A stretch of 64,000 bases of DNA, taken from positions 56,490,702 to 56,554,701 of the forward strand of contig JAJLRJ010000001.1 of the NCBI GenBank assembly GCA_024195265.1, written 5' to 3'. Shown here piece by piece: positions 12,801 through 26,700 of this stretch. Position 1 is the stretch's first letter. Every line of letters begins with the position of its first letter. The translations under genes were made by a program, and so were the position numbers. This stretch comes from Dendrophyllia cribrosa. Lineage: Eukaryota > Cnidaria > Anthozoa > Scleractinia > Dendrophylliidae. Under the pieces are notes generated by a model. It made no database searches. It worked only from the letters and a program-made list of their open reading frames with translations, and was not told the origin of the DNA.

Positions 12801-14758
12801 TTGTCTTGATTCCACAATGGATGAGAATGTGAGCTCCTTTTCTTCCCAAATATCCTGAAAGTATAGGGGGAAAAATCATTTTTATTGGCAAATTTAAAAT
12901 ATATCATTTAATAAAAAACAGAAATTTACTATATGATAAGCTTCTGCTGTAAATAAATCATTTACTATGCGATGAGTAATACACTGTACTTTGGACTTGA
13001 CTGTCTCATTTTCTAGCCCAAGACATTTTGTGCCAACATGACATTCTTTCACAACTCTAGGAACTATCTTATTTACAGTTTAAAATTTTGGAAGGACATT
13101 GTTTTGCAACACTACATTTTCACGAATTTAGTGAATTTGTGGAGCATTTCTTCTAATCTAATTTAATAAATTAGCAATTTCCTTTTTAAATGACATCAAA
13201 TATTAGCAACATCAAAGTTGATGGTACAAAAATTTTCTGTAATAATTATTTATATGTACATTATTCATTGCATATGTGGAAACCATTTTGTTAGGGTATT
13301 TAGTCTAATCTTGCATTTCAACTGCATTGTGTGAAGTCAATAATAATTAGTGTGAAGTCAATAATTAAAAAAAAACATATTATTAAAGCGATTTTCAGTA
13401 AAGTGTCGTAAAACCAAAACCAAAGTAATCGCTCTGGCCAATCACAAGAGACACAGACAATCCAGTGAACCAATCCGAACTCGCAGCAAATACATGTAGC
13501 CGGCGTCAAGCGTGGGAAAATGCATGTGGGCAAGTCATGATTGATTTTGGTTTTATTTGGTTGAGAAAGTGCGAAGAGAATTTTTAGCTAATTACTGTAC
13601 AAAGCATACCAATGCAAAACCAAAGCAATCACAAAATTATTTTAGACACTCAATTTAAAACCGCTATATAATGTTCCACAAGTGAGGATAAAGTATCTTT
13701 GATTTACTTGATCATATATTCCATGCACACACTCACCTCCTCATCACTTCCACTATCATCAAACTGTTGAATTTTTTCATTACAACAAGCTTCAAATAAG
13801 GCAGTGTTAGGCTGTATAGAATAACAAAAGCTCTATGTTAACAAATCAGCCTTCACTGAAATGTGTAGTTCCAGAAAAAATCCATACCCACCCCATGGAA
13901 GGTCATTGGAAATTCCTAGGGGGAGGGGGGTCTTAAAAGCCAACATTTTAAAAGCTAACATCTTAGGTAAACATAGAAAAATCCATTAGTATTGTAATTT
14001 TAATTAGAAATTTTTAACATGTTTAGGTCTTTATAGAGAATATTTAGTATACACGGCTCTCTGGAAGAGCATTTTGTATAACTAATGATGGGATACCGTG
14101 TTTTTAAATAAAGCTATGATGATGATGATGATGATGATGATTTTAGAAGCAAAGTATGAAGCTTAACTGGAATTTCCTGGGGGGACAGGGGGTGCTAAAC
14201 AAAACACCTTCCATGGGGGGAGTATGGATATTTTCTGGAACTGCACAATCATAAAAACTAAAATGAAGACTCTGAAGCAAAACTTCAGATCCTATTAATA
14301 TTTTTGTAATTTAAATGATCTTTTATCTGAGTGTGGACCCGTGAGGGTAGGAAGGACAGGAAGGCACATCACTATTAAGAGTGAAAGTGCGAAGGAACAA
14401 ATCCAGACTTACATTATCTTCATGGGTATTTATTGAAAAGCTGATATCACCAATTCTATCAAAGGGTCCCCTGCAACAAAATTAGAAACCGTAAGATGAG
14501 CCTCTAAACAACTAATTATCTCGCATGTACATTCTGAACATTTTTCTCTAGTAAACAATTTTCTTTGCAATACTATTAGATTTTTCAGAAGTCAGCTTTC
14601 TTGTTCCGTCAACTCATCTAGCACAAAAAAAAACATCAAACATCACATTTAAAATCTTACGTAATTGAGTCATCTGGATCCTGGAATTCTTCTTCATCAA
14701 GACCAAACGTGTCCATGAATTCTGTCGTTATTTGCTGCATTTGGTACCGTGAAAATGC
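6896..14758 (-). CDS. PPP6R3: PPP6R exons 19-29 (acidic C-terminal tail)
   Basis: In transcript order the exons are: 19, 14661-14758; 20, 14413-14470; 21, 13737-13811; 22, 12799-12854; 23, 12114-12289; 24, 10968-11124; 25, 10414-10499; 26, 9943-9985; 27, 8389-8499; 28, 7519-7576; 29, 6896-7027. They encode about residues 536-884. Exons 19-22 keep the conserved [45 protein letters not shown] and DIWEEK blocks. Exons 23-29 are low-complexity and acidic, rich in Ser, Asp and Glu, and align to vertebrates only at short motifs such as TGWATF. The end is KMDQEAPR followed by TAA; the TAA overlaps a GTAAAT that could act as a donor, so an alternative last exon cannot be excluded. Exon 19 uses a weak acceptor (CTAAACTAAG). 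Confidence 0.9.
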
Positions 14759-17700
14759 CTTAGTTTAGAAAGAAAGAAAAAGACCCTTTTAACATGACTA
14801 ACAGTTGCAACCCGCCAAAGTAACAATACAACTTGACAGTTGTTTATTGATCTTGAAAGCGGAACCCTTCAAATGTGTCAACAAAACTTATAAGGTGGTC
14901 ACTTCATACAGCTTTAGGGTGTAGTTGTTTGATAACCTCAGCAATAATTGAAAAAGTGTAAAGGGATCATAAACTGTACTTATTTCACTAAGGACTAAGG
15001 ATGAAGGTGCTGTCTTTGTGATGATGTCTGCAAATGGTTAGACTTTCTTGTGGCTCAGATGACCACATAGAAATGGTGGTCCTGTCTCCAGCAGGGGACG
15101 TAAAAATGGTGTCCTCGATTAGTACTTTCATGCTTAATACATTGACACTTCAATAAAGTGATTTTTTTTTTTATTCCTACCTGTTGAAGTGAGCTTTCTG
15201 TATGCAAGAATGATATTGGCTTGAAATCATCTTCATCATCTGAAGAAGACTGAAAATGATGACCAACCTAAAGGCAAAAAATTTATAATTTATCTTCACT
15301 GGCCAACAAAAGGTGACAATTCTGATCTCTACAGGGTTTATTAAAATAAAAAGAAGTTTAGGAGAATGAGAAAAGCTGTTAAAACACAAATGAAAGCAAT
15401 AAGTATAACTCACCAGTTCAGATAAATTCTGTTTGTTGACATCTGCCAACTTGCCAGTCACAAATGTATTCCAGCTTTCACGAACCTTCTCTGGTAAATC
15501 TGAAAATTGAAGATATGTTTCAAGTAACAAACTGGTTGCCCAAAAAATCTTATGCCACTTTCTCAATCAATCAGATGTAAAACCAAAACCAATCGTGGCT
15601 TGCTCACAGAGGTTTTCCCGCGCTTGGCACCGGATACTTATATTGGCTTTGAGGTTATGATTGGTTCATTGGATTGTCTGCATGTTAGGTGATTGGTCAG
15701 AGTTTTTGGTTTTACCACTCTATTGTGAACCACTCTATTGGAGCTTGAATTTTGCAGTTCTCGGAGCTCAGTTAACTCCAACCACATGCTAACTTGAACC
15801 AAGCACAGACCCCCTGTTTCACTCTCGTTCAGTAAAGATCAGTAACATATAGAGTGGAATCCTGATTTTTCGGAAATTGGTTAGCAAAATCGGGAGTTCA
15901 AAAAATCAAAGGTGGTATTGACTGAAATCAAATCCAAGGGAAACGAGTTTTGGTTCGAATAATCGGGAGTTTCGAAAAATCGGGATTCCACTGTATTCCA
16001 TTTGCACCATCTGCATTAAACTAAAGTGAAGAAGACTCACCAGTAAATATTGTTTCAAGAGCAGCCTTATTTTTTCCTTTCTCTATACTCTGCACAATGC
16101 TGTTAGCCACGTTTGTCAAATGACCCATATATCCCTTCCGTTGGTTCACCTGGCCTCCTCTGGATAAATTAAAAACAGACACATTGCAAGACCATAATAA
16201 CCTGAACCCTTTAAGCCCCTATAGTGATCAGTATCAACTTTCCTTTTGTAGTATCAATGAATTATTTAGTAGAGATGTAATAAAAATTATGGTCACCCAA
16301 TACGCACCACATAATAATGATGTCGTTGCTGATAAAACTGCTCAATTATAGCATGCGTGAAATAAAGACAGGGTTCTCCAGAAGCTCCGGCGACCGGCGA
16401 AAATCGCCGTCTACTTGTCCTGGGGCCGCCGGCTAGTCAGAAAATATTTGGGGGAAGACAAGGTTATACGTCCTATTTTCTTCCCAACACTTGTATGGCT
16501 ATAAAAACAAATCCTTCGTAGCCATAAGATAAAACAAAAGTGATTTCTTTCGGGTCATAATTTTTTTTTCACAATCATGTAAAAAAATCACACCTACACG
16601 TGGGCACCGAGCCGTGACGACAGCATTTCTTCCCAACACTGACAACTCTTGTCTAGCTATAAAAACAAATCCTTCATAGCCTCAGCCATAAGATAAAATA
16701 AAACTGATTTCTTTCGGGCCATATTTTTTTACACAATCATGTTTGGTTTCCGCTGAAATTAAAATGAAGCGAACAAAGCAACAATCGTTGTTTAATGCCT
16801 GGAATAAAATACCCAAAGAAGGCACAGAATGCGGTAAGTTTTGTTTGTATAAAGTTGAAGTTTTAGTCATAACTGCAGTGAATTTACTCGCAATTCAATT
16901 GAAAATCGTTTGTACTTTGAGCAAGCCGCTTTGAGAGCCGTACACGGAAATTTTAAAGATTCATACCGGGTATTTGAATAATACTTGAATAAAGATATTG
17001 ATTTGAAACACAACAACCAAAACATTTTCAGGAATCACTGCAATGCGTTCTTCAAGCTCGGCGCTTGAAAGATCTGTAAATAATTTCACTTCTGTACCAT
17101 CATGGAAAATGTGACCGCGTGCACATTTTCCTGGCATCAACTTTGAAGTGCAATTTTTACCAGTATAAATGTTGTAGAATTTCAATCCAACGGTAGGAAC
17201 AGAACCAAAAACCCAGACTATCCTTTAATGTTTTATTTCTGTGCAAAATGAACTACGCACTCCCAATCACAACATTTCTTGATCCAATTTTAACGGAAGT
17301 ACCCATCGAAGAATGTGCATCCATTCATGACTAACTGTGAAGTCCGCGGGAAATAATCAGGCAGGTACAAGAATAAATGTAAGTTTCAATCGGTAAGCCG
17401 TTCGGTTTGTTTACCAAACTATTTCTAAAAAAAAAAAAGGAAAAAAAGTATATAAAGCATATTATGGGAAGCAATAAATTTTTTCAGTGAATAATAAAGA
17501 GGCTGAAAATTAAATGATTTTTTTTATCTCTGTTGTCACAAAAATGCACCAGAATGCATCTACAGTGTCTTCATTTTTAAAAATTTTCTGGCAGGGCATG
17601 CCCCCGGACCCCCCTAGATACTCGTGCCCTTCGGGCACTCAAGTGCCAGGTGCTGCCTACTTTCAATTTACAGCCGGATAGTCTAATTTCTCTGGAGAAC

Positions 17701-20700
17701 CCTGTAAAGACCTCCACTATTTATTATTAAAGACCTGTTAGTTAGCCACCTACTTTGGATAACTCTGATATTTACTTTAAATGTCATTGAAACCCTTCAG
17801 GTACTTACGTTTCTGAGTCATGATCATCCCATTCTTGAAGAATCCGCTGAATAATTTGGCAATCTTTAAATAACTGGAGAAAAAGGAAAATCAATAAAGG
17901 TGGCAAGGTGACATCTATACCTGCCTCTCTTAGTCTCTTCTTGCCTTGACTAACCCAAGAGCTAACTGGGGTGCAGCACATGTAAGCTATTAATAATTAT
18001 CATTACAAAATTTTACAGTGTCAAAGCTCATACAGTAGTTTCTAAAAATGTGGAAGTGAGGTTGACATTTTGTTTTATTTTGGTAATTGTACCAAAAGCC
18101 AGCGACAGAGATGTTGTTATATTTGCAATACCATTAATGTTACATGTATGATCTTTGTTATAATACTGTACGGTTGTTTCGAAAAACCTTGGAAATAAAA
18201 AATGGCCGCCCCGGAAGAGTGCCTCCTTTGAAAGAGCACCCCCCTCGAAAGAATGGTGCCCTCAAATAAGTGCCGCATCTGAAATCCTTCAAATTTAAAG
18301 AGCACTGCAGTGCTCATTCAAGTAGATATGGTAAACAAGTACAATACTGTGGAAACTGAATGGTGCACAGCACAGCATAGCACCGTAAATATCACAAGCA
18401 AACTTACAACATCGACCAAAGGAGTACACTGCTCTCCATCTTCTTCTGTCGGAGGATTATTTAACACTGTTGTTATACACTTTTCAACTTGGGTGTGAAG
18501 AAAATTATTCCAAGAATATTTAAAAAATAACTCCTGCAAATCAAACACAAACAAATGCAAATCTAAGTTAAACACAAGACAAGCTGCCATCTTTGTTACC
18601 CTTAGTAACCAAGCTAAATAAATACACATGATTAAGAATTTTGAGATAACCAAGCTACTTGTGGCCTAGAACGAACGCAGTTGTGATTTAAAGTGTGATC
18701 ATGATCTGTTTTCAATACAGAATGATTCAATGGATAGAATCAAAGTTTATCTCGCATTCTGTGGAACTAATTCTTAGACTTTCCCTTTTTTTCCAAAATT
18801 TGAATTTGAAAACTCAGGGTTTGGCTTATCTGTCGGTTTTTACAGTAATGAAAAATATAATGATAACTATAATAATAGTGTGAATAGGTCGAACTGCTTG
18901 GCAAATAAAAATTATATGAACTACTGTTGCATATTAAGTAACTGGCTTTAAACAGGATTTGTATGAGGAAAAACAGTGATCAGAGTTTTGTTTTGACTTA
19001 GATGACATCTGCAAAATCAGAGAAAAACTAGCTGGCCAGATAATTTTCTCAAAGTGGTTGAAAACCTTTTCAGCAATCAAGCAATGAATACATCTTTGAC
19101 AAAGGAGCTATTTCACGTACATACCCATAACACTTGTAAAGTTCCTAGATTAGCTAGTTCAGCATTTATTGTATCACTATTTGTAGCTAATATGGCAGCG
19201 ATCAGCTTGGAGGCTTGAAGTCGAGCATTCCCAAGGGGAGGGTCTAAAGTTCCTACAGTAGTCAACATTGGTTTCATCTGAGTAGAGAAAAAAATCTGTA
19301 AGCAACATTATATACCAGGTATGTTGTTAATGAGAAGGTCAATTGTATAAATTTAATTAAATGACAATTTAACAAAGTTAACCACCACGAGCTTAGCAGA
19401 CGCTTCTGGTCAGCGGTCAATCTCTCTAGTGCAGGCTCACGTGGAACATTGCAGCTTCATCTCAGCTAAAATCTTCAAGTTTTTTGAACGGTTTTTGTAG
19501 CGGTTTTTGTTTCAGCCTTTAGCGGTTTTGTAGCAGTATTCTTCAGCATTCCCCCACCCCACCCCACCCCACCCTCTATTTTTTCCTTCCAATGATTCAA
19601 TCAGTGTGACAGGTGCCTGGAATGGAGGCTCATGGCTGGGTTGCGGGGATTTGCCAGCCATGGGGACAGTATTTTATCTAGGGGCTGGCTGGCCACAGTG
19701 GAAGCCCCTGAATACCCCAGGCACCCACCTTCCATTTAAGCGAGGCAGTCAGTTAACAAAAAAAACACAAAACTAAAAGAATAGCTAAGTAGAACAGTGT
19801 TATATCCAAGAAAATACTCTTATTAGAGCATGGTACAGTGTACCTTTGAATGGAGTGGGACTTTTTGGGTGCACTCTAAAGACATTGATGCCCTCCCCAC
19901 CCCTTGTATTGTGGCAGGACATAGCTAGGCTGTGGGCTGTGGGGATTTTGTCACCATAGAGGCAGCATTTAATCCAGGGCATGGCTGGCCATAGTGGAAC
20001 CCTTGTTTGTGTTAGTTGTGTTTGGCAGTTTCATTGTATTCCACAGTTGTTAGCCGTTGAAGTCACCAAGACAATATTGAAGGAAATAAGTTTTTGACTT
20101 ACTGGTGGAGGATCTACTAGAAGCTGGTGAAAGTCTTGGAGTCTTGGAGTCAAGGCAGCTAATGTGGCACTGACACCTGCAGGAAGAACAATACAATGAA
20201 GTCAATTCATCTACATGTACATCCAGTGTTGTTCTTACTTTTGAGTTTGTTAATGTTCAATTAAAAGCTATTAAGAACTATTTTCCTGTGGAAATGTTAA
20301 TGGTGTAGTTTGTTACAGTTTTTTTAAATGGAAATTTGGAATTTTCCATCAGTTTTGCGCCCAGATGTTCTTGTGAGTAAAATGTAACACAGGGAATTAT
20401 TATTTTACCCACTGCTTAAATCAAAGGCTCCTCAAGCCAACATGTCAATGTGAAGCAACCTTCAGACTGTTCCTTCTTCTTCACGTTTTGCTACACTGAT
20501 ACCCCCCTCCCACCATATGCATCTACCCCCCCCCCCCCCCCCACCCCCCACCCTTTCCTCCTTCCAACACCGTCCCCATGGGAAAGGCAAGTAACCATTA
20601 CCTATTGCATTTGGAACAGGCAAAATATATGTGCAAGCCTTATGTACTGGTCAACAGAATAACCAAGAAAAGTTTACAGCTGATAGATGGAAGGAAGGAA

Positions 20701-23700
20701 GAATAAAAAATTTGCATATTATTTTGTCCCTGTCTGCTAAAACATAACTTGTTCAACACTTTCTGTATTCATGAGTTAATAACGATGTACTTTGTATTAT
20801 AGAGGTTTATTTATAGAAACGTTATGGAGATTTTGTGAGGACCAAATGAAGTGTCCATAATAGAGGTGTCTGTATTAAAGAGGTGTCTGTATTAAAGAGG
20901 TGTCTGTATTATAGAGGCGTCCATAAGGAAAGGTTTGACTGTACTCGGTTAATCTTGCCTTGCCCATTTCATAAATTATTATTTTTGCAATCTTCACACC
21001 CCTCATGGAAGCCAGCATCTTTGAGTTTGTTGTTGGGGATATCATGATTTTAAACAAAGTTTGTAACATACGGTGTACATATACATGGTACAATGTAAAT
21101 TTTAATTTTATTTTACCTTGTGCAAGTCTTTCGGCATCCAAGGCTGTCATTGGTTCTTCTCCCTCGCCACTAAAAATAAATAGAAGAAACCAATGGAACT
21201 GTTAGTAAAAACTATTTCAAAGTTTGGCTTCATAAAATTCAAGGACGTTTAATAAAAGGTACAGGATAAAATATTAGGTAACAAGCACCAGAACTCAAAC
21301 GTGGCGCACACATATGTAACAATCAAGAACATTTTGTAACAACATGTTTATTAGTGATGATTACTTGCTTTAACCAAAGACTACTGGCCAATTTTTAGTC
21401 AATCTCATTTTGTACATGAATATTGTGACAAACTGTGATTATGTTAATGAATGAATGATTATATGTCAGATATCCCCAAGTCGGGGTGTAACTAGTGAAA
21501 CTGTTAGTCTCCATCAACATCAGAAAAAGGAAACCGACTGGCTGGACACTGCATATGATGCCATAGGACCAAGTCACTTACAACTAGCTCAGGAGAACCA
21601 ACCCATGGAGATGCCTCATAAAGGGGCCAGACCCTTACATATATAGATCTGCTCTGGCATAGATCAAGATGTGTCTGGAGGACCACGAAGTTTGGCATGC
21701 TATTATAATAACGTACCCAAAGGAGACTCGACTTGATGATGATAAAAAGTCTTACCTTCCTTTCCGCACTTCCAGAAGTGTGAGTAACACAGAGATTCCA
21801 TTGACTAGAGCCACATCTGGATGAAGTTGAGCATCGTGAAGCATGTGATCCAATAACTGTGACACTGTCTCTCTTCTGAACACAAAACAATAAAAACAAT
21901 CGATATAAAATACACATAATTTGATACACAATCATCTGGGTTTATAAAACGTTTTTGAGGTGATGGTAAAAATAGTGAAATTGGTCTGTAGAGCAGCACG
22001 GCCTTTCTGAAATAGTGTGATGTATTGCATGACACATGTAAAACTTTTACAGATCAGAACATGAAAATATTGTAAACACCCGACACTTTTGTGAAGGATT
22101 GTAACATTGGTATCCACATAGCATGTTAGAAACATCTTTGTAGGATGTATGGTTTAGATTTTAGAATTTTTATGACATCATGTGCAAACCTAGAATTATC
22201 ACCACATTATCATACATCATTACCACTCTTTTTATATTACTCAGAAAGTCACACCTTTGCACTGCATCTAGTAAAGGATCTTGGTCAGCGTTCTCTTGAA
22301 GTTGTGACATGTGGTCTCTACTGAGTCGTATTACATCACACAAGCTCTGTGCAGCATTGCTACTTCTCTGCAAAGTGAAACATTACCCACACCAGTGTAA
22401 ACTTTGATGTTCGACTTTTACTGGTAATTATAATAGTAAAACCAGAGAACCACATCAGCTATTTTGCCTACCAGTAAAAACAAAAACTTGCCCATATTTG
22501 AACTAACTGCACCAACCTCACAAGAATGATCCTTAATGCTTTAACTCTAAAGAGTGCCAAAAATGAAAATTCAACAAAAATCCAAAATTTCATTTTGTGA
22601 AAATTATATTGAAAAACAAATGGTACCATGCAAAAATACTGTCAAAGGGATTTCATTTGAATGATCACACCATAGGATTTTGTCCACAGATTCAAAAGTT
22701 AGAATTCCATAATTCACTCTGGGAGTGAAAGAGTTGAGTAACACACACTAAGGCTGCGTTTTTTGGGGGAAAATCCAGATCCAGAATCTCGAATCCAAAA
22801 AAGGATTTTGCATTTTTTTTTTACTAAAATCCAAAAACGGATCATGAATCTGTTAATCCATACTGTAGTGAGATTTTTCAGATCAAATCTCAATCCGGAT
22901 TTTTAGATTTGTGATTTGAGAGTTTTTTTCAGAATGGATTTGAAAAAAGTACATTTGACAAGCGGTCTTTCCTGCAAATTTACTTGTTCGGTTTGCTGTT
23001 TTGTTTCTTTCACAATTTCATATCATGGGCAATTGAGGTAAGATTTTATTGCGTATATTTTGAAAACTATTTGTCAAGCAGACTGATAAACCAGTGCTGT
23101 CATTAAGGGCCGGTAGCCGGCCAAAACATTCGATGTAATTTTTTTAGCCAAAGTCGAGTATTAAAGTATTATTATTACTATTTGCCCATCCTGGCCGTCT
23201 ACTTTCGTTTCATTTCACTAATTTTTTAGTCAAAGTAATGATGTAGTGATCTGTATTACAACAGTTTTAAATGTCGGCAGCCGATGTTATGGGCTACTCG
23301 ATCTCTTTCAAAGTTATTGAAGGTCTGTGGGTAGCGCCTGGAACATTTTCACAGGTGGTTCCCAGGTTTGCGAATAATCTCCAGGGGAAAAAACATGGCG
23401 TCCTTCGGCACTCAAGTGCCAAGCCGCCTACTTTCCATTTTCAGCCTGCTACTTACAAAATTAATGACAGCCCAGGATAAACACAAGCAAGTCAAAATAG
23501 GTTCATTTGCATACCAACGGTTTTTTGATCGTTTCAGGAATTTTTGTGTTTTTTTTTTGGTCATGAAAAATCCATGATCTGAGATCACAAATCCAATTTT
23601 GGATTCTTAAAAAACCCACAGCCTATTAACATCCTCTTAGGGCACCTTATAGACAAAGCATGAGGATGGGATCTGATGACAGCTATGTAGTCGACATTCA

Positions 23701-26700
23701 AGCCACATAACGGTCAACTAATATAACTATTTTTACATATCCCTTCAGGGACAATCTTTATGGCATCCCATATAAAACATTTCTCAGATAAACAATCTTT
23801 ATCTCCCTTGTAAGCGACTAACTCTAGTAAAGTGACCTCCTTTCACAGTCCAGAGGTTGTTCACTATGAGCATGTGAACTGTAATTCAAACAAGCCAATG
23901 CACTCACATCTTCATCAATTTCAGGATCAATAAGAGACACCAAGCTTTCCACGAGCTTTTGATTATTTAACCACTGTAATATAAAAGAAAAGAACACTAA
24001 ATTAGATTATAATTATGATTAAATTTCAGCATCAACTCCTCTTTGGAGCAAAGTACTTTGATTTCCTCTAAACATTTCTGTAGTGATGACATGCATGGCA
24101 ATTCCTTGATCTGGATAGTACCTCTGACTAATAAGATAACTTGGAATAAATTATGAACCACCACCAGGCCCCGGTTGTTCAAAAGGTGGAAAGCGCTATC
24201 CACCGGATAAATCACTATCCAGTGGATAGGCATTAGAAAAACCAATTGTGTTATCGACCGGATAGTGATTTATCCGGTGGATAACGCTATCCACCTTTTG
24301 AACAACCGGGGCCAGCATTATAAGTTATTCCCTCAAACCTTTATTTTGGGGCAGGGCAAATGAAAAACAGACTTACTGTCCTGTAAAGTCTATGGTATGT
24401 GAAATCACTAAAACATGTTCTTCACAAGCAACAGAAGCATAAGCTCAAGCACAAGAGTCTACAGTGTATATACAAATACTGAGAAGCACAAGCACAAGGT
24501 TGAAAATGTTTAATCCATGTATTTGTCCTTGTCTATCAAAGAATTTCTAGGATTCTTCTGGTTGCACTTGTGTTACAAGCTTTTGAATGATTTGCCAGCT
24601 TTGAAGTTAAAAAGTTGACAGGGAACACAAAGGTGGAAATCAAACTAAAGCATGAGTAAAACAATGCTTAATAAAATGCATCTTGGGAAAATCCAACCTC
24701 GTTCCCAGGGTCTCTCTTCTTCTCGCACCCTGGAGCGAGAGAGAGAGAGACCCTGGCTCAGGCTGGTCACGTGTCTCCCAGAATCTGGGAGATTCCAATT
24801 AAAGGACACGGGGGAGGGGCGGCAAAGTATGAAATTTGTCTGCTCTAGTTGAGCACTGCGAAACAAATGCAAAAGCATTCGGCGGCTCGCGAAAAATGTG
24901 AAGCAGCGGTCATCCTCAGACTTCGAAAACATATCCACATGGTCTGGTTCTGAAAGTGTAAGTTGCTTTAGGATCAGAGGAATTGTCACGGCGCTTGAAG
25001 ATTTACCGCAGTAAAGCTAATTTTAAACTTGCTGCAGAATGCAATCCAATTTTATTACTTGACGCCGCAAAGCTCGCGCTCTTGATTATGGCATTGTTCC
25101 GGACTGGGATGAATTATCGCTACATACTGCTTAACAGGCGATCTTTAAACTTCATTCGAAAGGCACATTAAAGTGCTGCCGTCTGTTCTCTGGCGATGGT
25201 AAAGCAAGAAAGAAGCGGCCGCCACGGACCAAATGTTTGCACGCTGATTAACAGTACACTTTATAACAGGAAACGATCAAGACAAGACAATGAAAGCTTT
25301 TATTCTTTGTGTGTGAGGCATGTTGTTTAGTTACTATGTTCACCAGTTCCAGTCGTTTGGATGTCTATACATTGTTCATTTATATACTTGTGAATTTTTG
25401 AGCAACAATTTTATTCTTGCGTATTGTTTATTCGCTTTCGTTTGAATCGTTTGACTGAACCTTCGTTATTTCAATTTTAGGATTTTGTTCATATTATGTT
25501 CAGTTCGAAAATTATAAGTTGTCAGGATCTTTTGTCCTTCTATTTATTGAGTTATAAACGGCAGGCATAACATAAACAGCAAAATTGAAGCACTTTTCCA
25601 GCCAAAGAGATTTCTAACATCCCTATTCGGTTTACGATAAGCCTGGGATGTTTTATCTGTTTTATTCCAGGTCTTGCTATAATCACAGAGAATTTTTTAC
25701 GTCTTTTATATATATCTTGCAATACAGATTCCTATTTTCAACAAGAGGTTATGGAACATGGAACATAATTTATTTCACAGCCACAGCTGAAACAACAACC
25801 GTCGCGCACAGCACGAGCCTAGCCACTGTACAGAAAACAAGGCAACGTTACAAATACTGTCTGTCTGTCTTCCCCTCCTTAGGATTATAATTGTCCACGA
25901 GACACGTGACCAGCCTGAGCCAGGGTCTCTCTCTCTCTCGCTCCAGGGGAGGGAAGAAGAGAGACCCTGGGAACGAGGTTGGGGAAAATCAATGGATAAT
26001 GTACAACAATGTCTTGCATGCCACTGTGTGAGGTAGGCATTTGCTTCAAGTTGAAATAAATGACAGTAAGAAACTGTAAGACCAAAATAAAGTACTGAAG
26101 ATACAAATATACCAGCATAGATACCTCAAGTAGATCTTGCCGAAGTTGTGGTGATTCAACACTGGTAATTAACCGCAGAAGTAAATCCATAACAGCTGAT
26201 GTTCCAAGGTGTTTGACAATTAAATCTACAAAATCTTCTTTACTTTTTAAGTACTCTAACATCTAATAAAGGAAAAAAAATTAATTATTTAACTTAAAGA
26301 TGACATAAGTTTTTTATAAGTAAGAATCAACCCAGACCAGTGGAGTGAGTTGCAAGAGTGCAGAAAATTAATTCAGCGCTTTTGGAGGCTTTTTAGAATG
26401 AAAGAGGAGACAATTCTGTAGTTATTTGATGAGATGCAAATAAGTATGAAGGCACCAGTGAATTAATTATCTGCAATCCACACCTTGGCGGACCAGTATC
26501 AGTGAAGAGTACTGTCTGACAACGAATGCTTATACTTCACAAAGTAATTACTTGTGGCATAGCCAACAAGATATATATATATATATATATATATTTGCAT
26601 TTAAACGTTAGTGCATGGAAAATTATGCATGCATATTTCATATTGATTGGCTGATTGGTTGACACGCAACCTTGTGATCTCACTCTTGATTTTGAAATGA

